Shown piece by piece: positions 20,985 through 33,993 of a DNA stretch of 64,000 nucleotides. How positions within the stretch are numbered: position 1 is the first letter of the stretch; each line of letters starts with the position of its first letter. This DNA comes from Entrophospora sp. SA101 (lineage: Eukaryota; Glomeromycota; Glomeromycetes; Entrophosporales; Entrophosporaceae). The stretch lies in contig CAUDNR010000003.1 in the NCBI GenBank assembly GCA_958430865.1, positions 75,609 through 139,608 of the forward strand, read 5' to 3'. A program made the position numbers and the translations under genes. The notes under the pieces were generated by a model. That model saw nothing but the letters and a program-made list of their open reading frames with translations. It was not told the origin of the DNA and searched no databases.

Positions 20985-22354
20985 TTATAGAGCAACAAAA
21001 GGTAAACAAACATTCGAAATTTCGACAATTAAATATTGATTATCCCAAAATTTTTGTAAATCTAATCTTGACTTAAATAAACTCTTCAGATTATCTTCAA
21101 TTTTGTTTGTAATTATGGTGGTGGTAGTGGTGGTTGAAAGTAATGCTAAATCTTGTGGAAGTGTGAAACTTAACAACAAGTGTCTAATATTCATTTTTAA
21201 AATTAGTGATGTTTGATTAATAAAAAAAAGGTTTATCTTTTCTCACATATATATATACCTGGAACTTTCTTCTCTACCGAAACCCGGAATGTTCTGATTG
21301 TATTTTAAAAATAATTGAAATAAAATTAATCCTTGATTTCCTAAATTATTTTTCTTGTCCACGTTATTCTCAACGTTTTCATCCTCATTCTCATTAACAA
21401 TGAAACCAAAATCCAATGCATAAATTACGGGATATTCAAGTATCCAACCAGTAAACGTTATAATGCAAGATGGGGTTTTTGATAAATATAGCACAAATCC
21501 TTCGCCATTAACATCATTATCGTGCAGCTGATTTTGTTGTTGTTGTAATCGAAGGTAAGGTTGTATTTTTGTCATTAGGAAGTTTATAAATGAATTGGTT
21601 GGGTTTACCTGAGACAAAAATGAGAAAATTTGGAAAAGGGTCATCAATTGTTCCGCTTTCCAATTTTTTTTATCGTTAAAAAAATTATACCTGTGTTGGC
21701 TTATCATTTTTAGATGAAACGTTAACAAAAAAAATATCTTTAATTTGGCTATTGTTATTATTATTGTTATTAAAATAATCAATTTCTTCAAATTTTTTTG
21801 CAATCAAGTATTTATTGCAAATAAATGTGTGAGTGTTTGAAAATTGTAAAGCAAATATATGTAACAATAAATCACCCTAAAAAGTTACTATTAATTAATG
21901 ACTGTTATTTAGGATATATATAAGAAAAAGAAGAGAACTTACTTTTATTTGTCTTAAAGATGTTAAAAATGTTAAAGTTTCTTGATGTGTTAAAAACATT
22001 ATATCAACCAAATGTGCACAACTAAATGGGAAAGGTGACAGGATCGATTAAATATATAGTTGTGTATATATATATTAATATATATATAAGTATATTTACC
22101 GAATTCCTAAACATACAGACACAACATCTACCAAACAAAATATAAAATATAAAATCATTTATTGTTAAGAAGATTATTTATTAATTTATTTAATATAACT
22201 ATTATTTACCATTAATAAAGTTTGATATTTTATTTCTTTGCTTAATTTTTTTTGTATATAGAAACTGAGAAATAATACATGATTTTACATGTTGATAAAT
22301 CAATGTTGATAATTCTAAATCATAATGACAATGTTGCACTTTGTCGGAATTCAT
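20985..22354 (-). CDS. Six-exon unidentified protein (328 residues)
   Basis: Exons on the minus strand are 22210-22354, 22100-22127, 21943-22021, 21691-21876, 21259-21608 and 20985-21183. All junctions are GT-AG and in phase, giving 328 residues from ATG at 22354 to the stop at 20985. Readable landmarks are DVVSVCLGIRCAHLVDIMFL, LLLHIFALQF, an Asn run, a core GFVLYLSKTPSCIITFTGWI followed by LEYPVIYALDFGF, an acidic Asn-rich loop, and a C-terminal HLLLSFTLPQDLALL. The layout is reminiscent of the eukaryotic UPF0739 (human C1orf74) family, but that is a guess from memory. There is no signal peptide. The exon-by-exon phase agreement makes the gene model firm even though function is unknown. Confidence 0.75.
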
Positions 22355-24414
22355 AGTAAATAGTAAGAAAGAAATTTTGATGTTGCTTATTATGTTATGT
22401 ATTACTTATTTATTAATTACTATTAGTATATTATTTCTTACTGTTATTAAATTGTTAGTATTAATGTAATATTACTTATTACCTGCTCAAAAAAATTTTC
22501 CTTTGGAAAAAAGACTTATAGATCAAATTGGGTTGGTATGCTGCAACAATTAATATTAAATTTATTATATAGTACTAGTAACTAGCATGCCATTGGTCAA
22601 AATTATACAACAATAATAAAATTCTGAACATTACTTACTACTAACTTTCATCTACTCGCAGATGTTTAACATTGAAGATACTAAGCGAGAATTGGGGTTG
22701 GCAAAGAGGAAGTGCAAGTTTGATATCTAGAAAAGGTATTAGTCAAGCCATAACATACATACTGGTAAATATTTTATGACAATTGTGCAAAATCATTTTC
22801 CATCCATTTCATTTTGTTCATCTGTTTATCCATTTGGGAGAACACTTGATATGCAGTTTGCAATGTTAACTAACCTTGTGCTTCTTTTTTGTCTTCATCA
22901 TCCTTTCATCCACACATCCGCTCATTTCCTTATCACTCTCTCTATTTATTTTGTATCGATTCATTTAATTTTTTGTGATACTTTTCCAAATTAATCAAAT
23001 TAACACAACTATTTTATAAGTGCTCCAATCAAAACAGTGAAAAAAAGCTAACAAATGATGTAAAGATTATTACAAATAAAAAAAAAACTTTTTGCCAAAA
23101 AAATTAAAGCACCAGCCATTAATAAAGCAATACTTGTTGTTATAAAAAAGAAAAGTCAATAGGAATGTTAAATATATGGCATTTAATACCGTCACTGCAT
23201 ATGTAAACCAATTAAAGTGCAAACCCACCAAAGAAATGGATTGTTCTTTGTAAATAATACTATTTAGGATGTATAGTAATCTCTTTATTTTTTTGTGCTG
23301 CATGACTTGATAATTTCTTTAGTTTCAGCAATTAGCAGACCCCGAAAAATTCATAAAAAAATCATGGTTGACTGACTCACACTGATTAGTAAAAATCTGG
23401 TAATTTTTCGTTTTTATTATATATAAATAAGAATTGACCCAACTGCAAGCAGTAAGTTATCTATATAGTTTCGGGGTGTCTTTAACTTGTTATTTTTTTT
23501 TTTTGAATTGGTCACCCCTGAGGTTTTTCTGGTAAGCTAATAATTAGGATTACTCAGTTTCAAAGACTGATCTTGTTTTGGAGAACAAAGGACGCTCGAT
23601 CTTTGGACTGGTTAGAGACCGATTTAATGGTATTTTGAATGTGACTTATGAATTATTAATAATAAAAACTTTGGGATTAAATTGCGCGCATTGGCCCATT
23701 AAACTCGTTTATTTATTAAGAAATATTTACTATTGGATTTTACTTTGAATCCACGCAAAATAGCTCTAGCTGTTTGTTGGCTCCTTTGAGATGAAAGGCA
23801 GATCGTATATAATCAATTAATTGCTTATTATTATTATAGCAACAATTGTCAACTTCGTAATACTAAAAACAAAAAATTTTTATACCATTTTAAAAAATTA
23901 ACCGATGAGTTTTATTGTTCATGACTCAAGCTTCAAAACTTGTCGGCTAGTTTTTTTCTTAATAAAAATTGGCAGAGCCTTAACATTTAAAAATTCCAAA
24001 TTTTGTTATCTGCTTAAGAAGTAAATTTCGTCTGACAAAAATTTTTTTATAGAATATTTTCTACAACATATACTGATTTAAAAGTTCTTTACAATAAAAA
24101 AATTTAGTCATGAAATTCAAAAAATGAACTTAAGTATAGATGATGATCTGCATTGTCACATTTTATATCCAATAAAATCAAACTTCCACCATGCTCAGAA
24201 AGAGTAATTGTTTGTTCAATCAATTCTTTGCAAAAGGAAATAATATAAAGAATTGTGTAAATAAAGAATTATGAATAAATAAACAGATGAATAAATAAGT
24301 GAATTAGTGCTACTCTCAGTACAAAAAAAAATCATTTTCTCCACTCTATTCAATAAAACACAATAGATTTAGTCAAGACAAATTTTTAAATTTTATAAAT
24401 ATATTTATTTTTAT
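22355..24414. other. Long intergenic stretch
   Basis: No gene was found. A short coding-like piece (22662-22731, MFNIEDTKRELGLAKRKCKF) follows an acceptor-like GCAG and ends in TAG, but no partner exon is visible. The frames at 22776-22994 and 23070-23303 are not supported. Confidence 0.35.
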
Positions 24415-26025
24415 ATGATGCCTTATAGTAAATTGTTATCATTAATAACACTAGAAAGAAGGAGTTTTGTATTTAAAATTGATAATGAAATGCTTAATAA
24501 TGCTCTAATGAGTTCTGAAAGAGAAAGTAGAAAAGATTATTATTTTTCATTAGTCAAAAAAAACAAGGAGCTTTCTGAGAATGAAAAAGAATATTGTAAA
24601 GAATGGTTTCTTTATAGTTTTGAATTAAATAATGTAACGTATAAATTTGGCAAACCAAAAGAATGTAACAAGTGTAAAACAACAAGATACTCTGATAGAT
24701 TCTGTGGAGGATGTATTACTTTACAACTACAGACTCTTTTCACTACTTGGACATCTGGAAATAACATGATTGATGATTTTATTCAACAATGTCAAATGAA
24801 ATCATCTCTGCCAACTGAAATCATAGAATGGATACCTTTTGAGCAATTTGAAAAAGTAACAAAGTTGACAGAGGGTGGATTTAGTTCAATTTATACTGCT
24901 ACATGGACAAGGGGGTATATAATTGATTATGATGAAAATAAAAAGGAATTTAGTTATTATTATGGAGGGAAAGGTATAGTATTAAAAAGTTTAAATGATT
25001 CAAGTAATCCAGGACAAGCTTTTTTTGATGAGGTTGGTATTTTTATTTAAATCAAAAATAAATAATGCTGTATTATATAATAATACTAATTGATTTTATA
25101 TTATTTTCAGGCAATAAATTATTGTAAAATTAAATCGGGGTTAATTAATCCTTGTTATGGTATAACTAAATTCACAGATAATGGAAATTATGCAATAGTT
25201 TTAGATTATGCTCCAGAGGGAAATTTAAGGGGTTATTTGAAAAAAAATCATTTTAATTTAACATTAAAAGACAGAATTATAATCTTTGATTATTTATGTG
25301 ATGCATTAGATGATATACATGAAAAAGATTTAATCCATTGTGATTTACATAGTGGTAATATACTTGTGCAAGGAGGTAATTGTTATATTACAGATTTGGG
25401 ATTATGTGGACCAGTTGATGAAAAGTCATCAAATAAAGTCTATGGGATTGTATCATATGTTGCACCTGAACTACTTAGAGGCAAAATTAATACAAAGAAC
25501 ACCAAAGAATCAGATATCTATAGTGTTGGGATGTTAATGTGGGAAATATTTGCAGGTCACCCACCATTTGACAATAGAGCTCACAATCATCGTTTGATTT
25601 TTGATATATGTGCAAAAGGTTTACGACCACCAATATTACCTGGAATGCCTGATGATTATGTGCAAATGATGCGGAGGTGTTGGGATGTGGATCCATCAAA
25701 AAGACCAACTAGTGAAGAGCTTTTGATATTTGCTTATAATAAAGATAGGGAAATTCATGAAAATAAAATTTTGAAAAATAATAGTAACAATAATAATTTA
25801 ATAAATAGATTATTCAAATTTTTTAATAATGATGGTAGCAGCAGCAGTGGTAGTAATAGTGATTCGCAACAAGTATACGAATCACACCCAGATGCATATC
25901 ATACAAGTAGAATCTTGGATGAAGAGATTGCTAAATCAAAAAGCTTGAAATTTTATACAAGTAATGATAGTTCGTTAAACAATCTTGATTTTAACGCTCT
26001 CCTCTTAAATGCTGAAGGTGAATAA
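24415..26025 (+). CDS. Tyr-kinase-like protein kinase
   Basis: Exons 24415-25032 and 25111-26025 join in phase 0 to 510 residues. The N-terminal half carries a Cys module (CNKCKTTRYSDRFCGGC, about residues 83-99) and WTSGNNMIDDFIQQC. The kinase domain has a Gly-rich loop (TEGGFSSIYTATW), a Lys in VLKSL, hinge (IVLDYAPEGNL), catalytic loop HCDLHSGN, metal motif TDLGL and SYVAPELL. The C-lobe has SDIYSVGMLMWEIFAG and KRPTSEELL. An Asn/Ser-rich linker and a HPDAYHTSRILDEEIAKS tail follow. The Cys for Arg change in HRD makes it a non-RD kinase; the catalytic Asp and Asn remain. The family is expanded in arbuscular mycorrhizal fungi and substrates are unknown. 6389-7721 is its decayed paralog. A second ATG directly follows the first. 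Confidence 0.88.
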
Positions 26026-27403
26026 AAATTTCATTATTAATTAATTAGAAATCACTATCCATTAATCATCACTAACAATATTTTTTATTTACATTTAATT
26101 GCATTGGGTTCTAATAATTAAAAGAAGGAATTGATGAATAACTAATTTAATCTCCTAAATTATTTGTTATAATTATTTGTCTTTTTATTTTATCTTTATT
26201 TTATCTTTTTTAAAGTTAAATTATAATAATGTTTTGAAATAATAAACTTCTTACAGTTTTTTAAATGGTGGTTAACAATCATGGCTTAACTTTTGGCTAA
26301 CCTTGTCAGTTAATTGCAAATAATTCGGTGCTTGTCAATTAATCAGTTTACAATTTACTTTGGTTTCCTCTTTCTTGCACTTAGACAAAACTGTGGGCAC
26401 ACCTAATGATACCAGATAACCGTAAATAAATAAATATGGCCTTTTACAAAACTCGAGAGCTTCTATAAGTTCCTTTTATTCACTTGTGATCGATTTATTC
26501 GTTTGCATTTATTGACTCGCTTTGGTTTACTTGAAAAACAACCAAAGTAGCTTGTTTAACAGCCTTACGTTTACAATTACAATAACGCTACCAGTATTTC
26601 CAGTTATACCTTTGAATGATGCTTCATTAACACTCACCAGGTAACCAACATTAATCCTAACCTTGCTTGCTTGTTCACTAAGTAAATAAACGTGGCTTTT
26701 TACCAAAGCTCCACAATTGTTGCCTTTTACCAAGACATTAACTACACTTGTTGCTTTTATCAAGGCGCTTTAAACAAAGGAAATAAAGACAATATTTTTG
26801 TTTAACGATTAATTTTATTTAATAAAAATAATGGTTTTATTTTATTAGAATGTTAATTATCCTTTGCGAGGACAGAAGTTATCTCTAATGAAATTTTTGT
26901 TGATCAATACAATAAGGATAAGGATAAAGATAAAGATTATTGAAAAGCTTGATCCGTTTCATGGAAATCTATATTTATCCCATAAATTACATGGCTGTAA
27001 AACTGAAGCTTCTTTTAAGTATCGGGCAATACCACTGTAACTTGCAAATAAAGAAAAATAGGAACTAAATTTATGTTGCGACCGGTTTTAATTCGATTTT
27101 ATCAATTTCGATAGAGAAAATTTAAATAAACTTTAGTTGTATAAAATAACATGTGCTACCTTTCGGGTCAGGTTAATCCTTTACTATTATTACTATATTA
27201 GATATTAATTAAAAATCCGTACCACCATTTCTCGTTTCCGCCAAAAGACTAGAATTTTTTGTGGCGTCGAGAAACTTGGTACCACCAATTATTTAATATG
27301 TGGCGTTATTTATCATAATGCATATCAGTCAATATACTTGTGTGTGTCCATTCATTGTCATCATTCATCATCAAAAATTTTTTTCTATTAACAAAAAAAA
27401 AAT
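26026..27403. other. Intergenic stretch upstream of PDHB, with small repeats
   Basis: Two imperfect copies of a block occur near 26411-26455 and 26636-26715 (ACCAG-TAACC, then TAAATAAA, then TGGC-TTTTAC, then AAA-CTC). A GGATAA/AGATAA hexamer run lies near 26907-26939. At 27219-27285, GTACCACCATTTCTCG and CGAGAAACTTGGTACC form an imperfect hairpin, and GTACCACCA also occurs as a direct repeat, 120-185 bp before the PDHB start. That pair could be promoter elements. No gene was found. Confidence 0.4.
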
Positions 27404-29334
27404 ATGAATGGCTCTTTATTAAAAAACTTTATAAAGAGAACGATCTCTTCCTCTCCTTCTTATACATTTAACACTATAAAGAGTAATAACATGTGGAAAC
27501 AAAGCATTAATAAAATACCAATTCAAAATGCAGCAGCAACATCTTTACTACAGTTTTCTCAGAAACGATTACTTGCAACCTCAACTGATATTACTGTTAG
27601 TATTTAGCATTTATATTAATTTCACCCTGAAACAATAGAAATTGATCGAGTAAATAAACGATTACTATTATTCCATATGTTTTTTGTGTGTAGTTAACTG
27701 TGAGAGAAGCACTTAATTCAGCGATTGAAGAAGAATTTGTTCGTGACGAACGCGTCTTCTTGATCGGAGAAGAAGTCGCACAATATAATGGCGCATATAA
27801 GGTAAGAAGAAGAATTAACTAGTTGATTAGTTGGTCAGTTAAAATGATAAATATAGTAGTTATGTTGTAGCATCACAGATATGGCAATAGTCATAACAGC
27901 ATTAGCATAGTAATAATGGCAGTATTAAATTCCAATTGCTTGATTACAGGACGAAGTAAATTGTGGCAAATATCATTTATAGAGATCATTCAAACATATA
28001 TAAGCATATATAATCTATATTTCAAAAAAAAAAAAACCAACAATTTCTAATTTTACACACATACACGCACGCACACAATATGCTTTCTTTATCCATTCAT
28101 CCATCTATTGTTCCAAAAATAATTATTATAGCTTCTTCTTCGACCAATTATTGTTGTTTGTCGTTGTTTTCCAATTAGGTGTCAAAAGGACTTCTCGATA
28201 AATTCGGCCCAAAACGAGTTATTGATACACCGATTACAGAAGCAGGTTTTGCTGGACTGGCTATTGGTGCTGCGTTATCAGGACTTAGGCCAATTTGCGA
28301 ATTCATGACATTTAATTTTTCCATGCAAGTGAGTTATCGACATATGATTTATTGATGAATGAATAATAAATAAATCCAATAATCTTTAATTAACATTTAA
28401 TTAATTATTAAGGCAATTGATCAAATAGTTAATTCAGCAGCCAAAGTTCATTACATGTCTGGTGGTCTTATAGAATGTCCGATAGTTTTTAGAGGTCCTA
28501 ATGGATTTGCAGCTGGAGTGGGTGCACAACATTCTCAAGATTTCGCAGCATGGTATGGTTCTATTCCAGGGTTAAAAGTTGTATCTCCGTGGGATAGCGA
28601 AGACTCAAAAGGTTTATTAAAGGTGCATTGTTATAATAAATAATATAACTGCTAATAATAATGATAACAGTAATCAATTACTAATAATAATTATTTTTCA
28701 AATGGTATTATTTATTTAAAGGCAGCAATAAGAGACCCTAATCCAGTAGTGGTATTGGAGAATGAACTTCAATATGGTATTTCATATCCGGTATCACAAG
28801 AAGCATTATCAAATGATTTCATCTTACCAATTGGCAAAGCAAAAATTATAAGAGAAGGTAAAGATGTCACAATTGTGTCATATTCTAGATCGCTAAATTT
28901 TTGTCTCGAGGCAGCTCAACAATTAGAGAAAAAAGAAGAGGGTGGGATATCAGTTGAGGTGATCAATTTGCGATCAATAAGACCACTTGATGTTGACACA
29001 ATAGTCAAGTCGGTCAAGAAAACTAATCGGTTGATATCAGTTGATTCCGGATTTCCCCAGTACGGGTTTGGCAGCGAGATATGTGCTATAGCTATGGAAA
29101 CTGAAATTTTTGATTATTTAGATGCACCAGTGGAAAGAATAACCGGTGCAGGTAAATATATAATTTTTATATTTATTATATATCAATTCATATACAAGTA
29201 TTTTAATCACCTAATTATTTGTTTATCGATTAGATATTCCTACACCATACGCAGTAAATCTTGAAGATTTAAGTTTTCCTAATACAAAAGTTATAAAAAA
29301 AGTAGTTAAACGCACTTTAAATAGGAAAAAATAA
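27404..29334 (+). CDS. PDHB: Pyruvate dehydrogenase E1 component subunit beta, mitochondrial
   Basis: Six exons (27404-27595, 27694-27801, 28179-28328, 28413-28622, 28722-29151, 29234-29334) join in phase to 396 residues, the usual length. Residues 1-60 form a basic, Ser/Thr/Asn-rich mitochondrial presequence ending near QKRLLATS. The mature part begins [15 protein letters not shown] and carries [12 protein letters not shown], where the Glu is the residue that protonates thiamine diphosphate in this family. It continues with [16 protein letters not shown], the interface segment [20 protein letters not shown], and the C-terminal transketolase domain ([25 protein letters not shown]). With the alpha subunit it forms E1 of the pyruvate dehydrogenase complex in the matrix. 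It is convergent with SEC63, with 320 bp between the stops. Its 3' part is also present inverted at 854-1275. Confidence 0.97.
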
Positions 29335-29654
29335 AATTTTTATATTTGCAATATTATTTATTATTTATTATTTGAATAAAACTATTTTTGGCATCCTAAA
29401 AATTGTAAATTATGTATCATTTATATTTTTTTACAAGACAAATGATTGATGCATTAAATGGATATTTAAAATGATGATATTTAAAAATGAAATGAAAATA
29501 TTTAATTTTTCCGTTTTAAAATAAAAAATTTACATAAATAGTAGCATAGTAAATAACAATAAATTATATTTAATAAATTGTCAATTCAGTTCAATGTGAT
29601 GCAGTCAAATGTACTACTATCCGCCACCCAATCACAAAACTTGAACTGCTAATA

Positions 29655-30769
29655 TTAATCATCATCGCTACTGTCTCCATCTCCATCGCTATCATCGCTA
29701 TCGTCGCTATCACCACCAGATTTTTTGGCTTTCTTTTTATTATTAGCATCATCATCATTACCAGCATTAGCAATTGCAGCAGCAAATCCTTGTTCTCTCA
29801 TTAATTTCATTTGACCTGCCAAAGAATCTTCTTCAGGTTCTGATATATCATCATCAACTTCTTCTTGTGGTGGAAGTTCTGAAAAGTCTTTTACGTCCAA
29901 CTTATATATACATATAATGTAATATTAGTATGTATAAATATATATTTTGTTACATATATATTTATCATTGTTTTTATCATACCTTCATATCTTTTTTAAT
30001 ATCAGCACCAAAATATGAATCACTCTTAAAATAAAAGGTGAAAGAATATAAACCAGGTTCACGAGGAGCTTGGAATTGAAATTTAAATGTTCGCTTGGTT
30101 ACAATATCAGTAACTTTGACTGGTTCAATGATTATTCTATCATGTTTTTCATCAGCCATGAAAATCCACCAGTATGGTTTTTTATCACGTGCCAAATAAG
30201 GTGCATGTACAAAGTCGCTCTTCTCTTTGATTTCTTTTCTTTTTGAACTGCCAAATAATAATTCATCCTCGCTATTTAGATAGTCTCCTCCTCCTTCCTC
30301 CTCCTCCTCATTGTCATCATCATTTTCATTTTTTTCATTTTCATGTTTTATTTTTTCATTGCTAGAATTATTATTATTGCTATTTTTATCATCTCCTTCA
30401 TTTTCATCATCACCATCCTCGTCGTCTTCATTATCATCATCCTTAACTTGTGTTTTATTTGACTTATTATTTTTAACATTATTGATATTTTTACTGACTG
30501 CTTTAGTACCAGCAAGTTTAACTTTTAAAATACAAGTTACAATTGAACCAGGTGTAATTATATCATCTCCAGTAACTATAAGAATTATATATATTAATAA
30601 ATTTTGAATTAATTATTGATTAATCATTAAATTTTTAAACATCATCATAATACCTTTGAAAACTGCTTGTACAATTTCTAGAATAGGATAAGAATTAGCG
30701 ACATGTAAAACTGTTCCATATTCTAAATCTGATAATGACTTTAATAAATTCCTGCAAAATAAATAATAA

Positions 30770-30800
<31 letters not shown>

Positions 30801-32939
30801 GATAATATTCACAACAAAAAAAAAGTCATTATTAATAATTAATTTACCTTCGTTCTTCTTCGTTCATATTTCTAAATTGCCCAATATTTCTAATCACTTT
30901 TTTCTTAATCTTCATCGCTTTTAATACGTCAATGGTTATATAAGGTAACTGGATCAGTGGATTATCATTTATCCACATCGCTTGCACTAACAGTTGAGAA
31001 AGTTCCATGCACCTAATAGTTGTTTGTAACCAACGATGTGCTAATGCTATTTCCAATAAACCATTTACAAGGTGAACAGATCTTTCAATAATAAAATATC
31101 TATCTATATGTGATATATATGATTTGTGCATCATTTGTGAGTATTAATATCATTAATTATAATAAATGAATAATAAATCATTTACCTTTTAACAAATTTT
31201 TGTCTTTAATGTCTATTCTTAGCAAATGTGAATATGTCAATGCATTTGCTTTTTGGGAATACGGTGCAATATACTAGCAGGAACAAAAATAAAAATAAAT
31301 AAAATAATAAAAATGACAATTAATATTCATTTATATGATATATATATATATATATACATGACGCATAATGTATATAAAAAAACACGATAAATAAGCCTAC
31401 CTTTTTACTTGTTAAGTATTTATCACTAAATCTTTTTTCTAGATCTTCTTTAACAGATGAAATAACCGTTGTAATCAATGCGTTGTCGGAAGACCTTTGT
31501 TCAACTAATTCCATAAATTCAACTGATGCAGAAAGAAGTTCTAATATTTGTTTGAAGCTGGTGTTTTGCCTTAATTCTTTAAAATAAAGATCCATGGTAT
31601 GTGTTCTGATTCTATCTTTGGTGTAACTATTTGAGCTGTACCACCAACTTCCCTAATAATTAAATAGCTTGTTAGTGAGTATTATTATCAATTGTAATCA
31701 AATAATTATTACAATGGTAATTAAACGGCACGATCGCATACCACATAATAAGGAAGTAATAAACCAAACACAATTCCATAAATTCCAAGTACAAAAGGAC
31801 TATTTTTTGATTCAACCAACCAAGTTGGAAGTGCGATTCCCAATGAATATGCTATTAATTAATTCAAAGAAAGGCGAAAGAATACATATAAATATATAAA
31901 TATTTTTTAGAGTTGTCAATAATTAATTTTTTATTTGATTAATTAGGTAGTTGGCCAGTAATTAATTACCTTGCTTTCCATCAGGATGTCCATATTCTTC
32001 GTAATTTTTACGTATGTCATCATCTGTCAATCTATTTTTTTACAAGAAATAAATCAAATATATATAATCAAATATATATATATATATACATGCATATAGG
32101 ATGAATACATACACTTTATACGCTTTAGTGAAATCTATAAATGTTTTTTCATATTCATCTTTTTTATCTGATGGAGCTTTATCAGGATGCCTAAAGTCAA
32201 TAATCAATCATTTATTAGTAAATAATTTAATAGTTAATTAATATTAAATCAAGACACTTGCCATTTTCTACTCAGTTCTTTATAATGTTTCTTAATAAGT
32301 TCTAATGATGACGACTAAATAAACAAGTATAAAGAAATCAAATCAAATAAATTAAAATCGTTCCTTCCTTCATTTCTTACTTTTCCTAATAATTAATTGA
32401 ACATTTACTTCACTGAGTCCAAGCACTTCGTAAGGATCCCAAACCTCCACTTCAATTTTAACCGTTGCAACTCTATACATCAAGTATGCAAAAACTATCC
32501 ATCCAATCACGACTCCTACAAATCTACAAAGATCGATTAATCAATTCATCAATTCGTATCATTTCCACGTAATTAAATTAATAATTTTATCAAAAACTCT
32601 TCTCTATTACTTTTTATCTATACGTGAAAGCAAGCTGCCCTTTTGTTTTGTTTTCAACCAAACCGTTTTATTAGTACATGCATCGCACGTACAAGGTGCT
32701 TTACGAAGATTATCATCTAACAGCAGCAAGAAAAGGAGGAAATGGTAGGAAGTGGTGGAAGTGGTGGAAGTGAGTTAAAGAAGAAAATAAAGACAATAAT
32801 CTCCCTTTTAACATTATTTTGTTTTACCTTTATTTGATCTGAAAATTAAAGAAAAAGTACTAGGTAATAAAAATATCAATAGAAAAGTCAAAAGAAAGTA
32901 ATTGAAAGTGGCGCCCTGTTCGTCATATACGTATTGCAT
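29655..32939 (-). CDS. SEC63: Sec63, ER translocon J-domain subunit
   Basis: Thirteen exons (32861-32939, 32611-32716, 32409-32523, 32262-32314, 32113-32190, 31970-32031, 31742-31851, 31401-31652, 31186-31273, 30848-31103, 30654-30751, 29983-30575, 29655-29900) join in phase to 711 residues. The protein has an N-terminal membrane helix (YFLLTFLLIFLL) and a Cys pair segment (APCTCDACTNK). A second helix (GVVIGWIVFAYLMY) leads to DPYEVLGLSE and a J domain with the HPDK motif. A third helix, two Sec63 helical domains split by a highly acidic Asp/Glu/Asn insert, and an acidic tail follow. Sec63 recruits the lumenal Hsp70 to the Sec61 translocon. The intron 32191-32261 uses a GC donor (GCAAGT). 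The start is shared head-to-head with RPS25. The exact exon 1-2 junction is the least certain. Confidence 0.94.
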
Positions 32940-33251
32940 CCTTTATATTATAAATACGATCGAAAGGAAAATTACAGTTGAATTTACGGTAAATTTTTAT
33001 GAAAAAAAATTAATCAAGCGTGGCGCATATTGATTGGGCAATTACACCATGTTTCCAGCCTCGTTTATAAAACAACCTCTAATATCTTACCTATAAAGGA
33101 AAAGACATCACCTTTTTGGGGAAAGACTCCAATTTCTTTAATTATGAATGAATGAATGGGCCAATGTTTTCGTGTAACATTATCAGACCCCAAATATTCA
33201 TTTTCTGATAATAATAATCTAATTTTTTTTTTGTTTTATTGATATATTAAG
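32940..33251. promoter_or_regulatory. Divergent SEC63/RPS25 promoter region
   Basis: Only 312 bp separate the SEC63 start codon (minus strand, 32939) and the RPS25 start codon (plus strand, 33252). Both transcripts must start here or share elements. The left breakpoint of the 11.4-kb duplication falls inside at 32982, so RPS25 copy 2 keeps only the RPS25-proximal 270 bp and has different sequence beyond it. No clear TATA box or known factor site was assigned. Confidence 0.5.
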
Positions 33252-33832
33252 ATGGTAATAAAAATTTTTAATTATTTTAAACTGTAATTAGGATAATGAG
33301 CAATGATAGATAATTTCTTTCAAACATTATTAATTATTGCAATATATATATATAGGCTAAAAAAGAAGCAGCAACTAAAAGCTCCTCATCCGGAGGTAAA
33401 AATAAAAAAAAGGTAGCGTAGATAAATTTACCAAGATTATAAAATAATTTTTGCCTTTTAAATTATATTCACCAAAATTTAAATGAATAGAAATGGTCTA
33501 AAGGAAAAGTTAAAGATAAAGCAAACAACGCAGTAGTGTTGGATAAAGCTACGTACGATAAATTATTCAAAGAAGTACCAGCATATAAATTAATTACACC
33601 TTCTGTATTAGTTGACCGTCTTCATGTCAATGGATCTCTTGCAAGAGTTGCAATTCGTGAATTGGCAGAAAAAGGACTAATCCGTAAGATTTCCACTCAT
33701 GGGTCTCAACTTATCTACAGTATGTATAAATAAACAAATGACTTTTAAATAATTTATTTTGATTTGAAATTCACTTTTTATTTATTTATTTATTTCAATG
33801 ATTTAGCTCGTAATCCTGGTTCTGCTGCTTAA
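33252..33832 (+). CDS. RPS25: Ribosomal protein eS25 (RPS25), copy 1
   Basis: Four exons (33252-33254, 33356-33412, 33491-33719, 33807-33832) join in phase to 104 residues. The first coding exon is only the ATG, followed directly by the intron donor GTAATA, a layout common in fungal ribosomal-protein genes. The product starts [19 protein letters not shown] and has the winged-helix core [20 protein letters not shown] and [19 protein letters not shown]. It ends RNPGSAA. eS25 sits in the head of the 40S subunit near the tRNA exit region and is needed by some IRES elements. It is transcribed away from SEC63 through a shared upstream region. It is identical in sequence to copy 2 as far as compared. 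Confidence 0.96.
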
Positions 33833-33993
33833 TAATCGAAATTATTATTATTATTATAATGAGAATTTTCTATTTTGATATATATTATATTTTTAAAATG
33901 TTTACTTTTTAAAAAAGAAAAAAAAATATTAAATAAACAATTAATAATTTTTTTATTATTAAAATCATATATATATATATAAATATATTCTTT

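Noticed and set aside
23338..23482. Possible third small inverted-repeat element (AGACCCCGAAA and TTTCGGGGTGTC)
   Set aside because: The arms match over only about 10 bases with an indel and no target duplication was seen.
30311..30607. Ser/Phe/Leu-rich plus-strand frame
   Set aside because: Antisense of the acidic Asp/Glu insert of SEC63; low complexity only.
32830..32840. 11-base microexon in SEC63 between exons 1 and 2
   Set aside because: It has splice-like flanks but does not keep phase with the exon 1 donor; joining exon 1 directly to 32611-32716 does.
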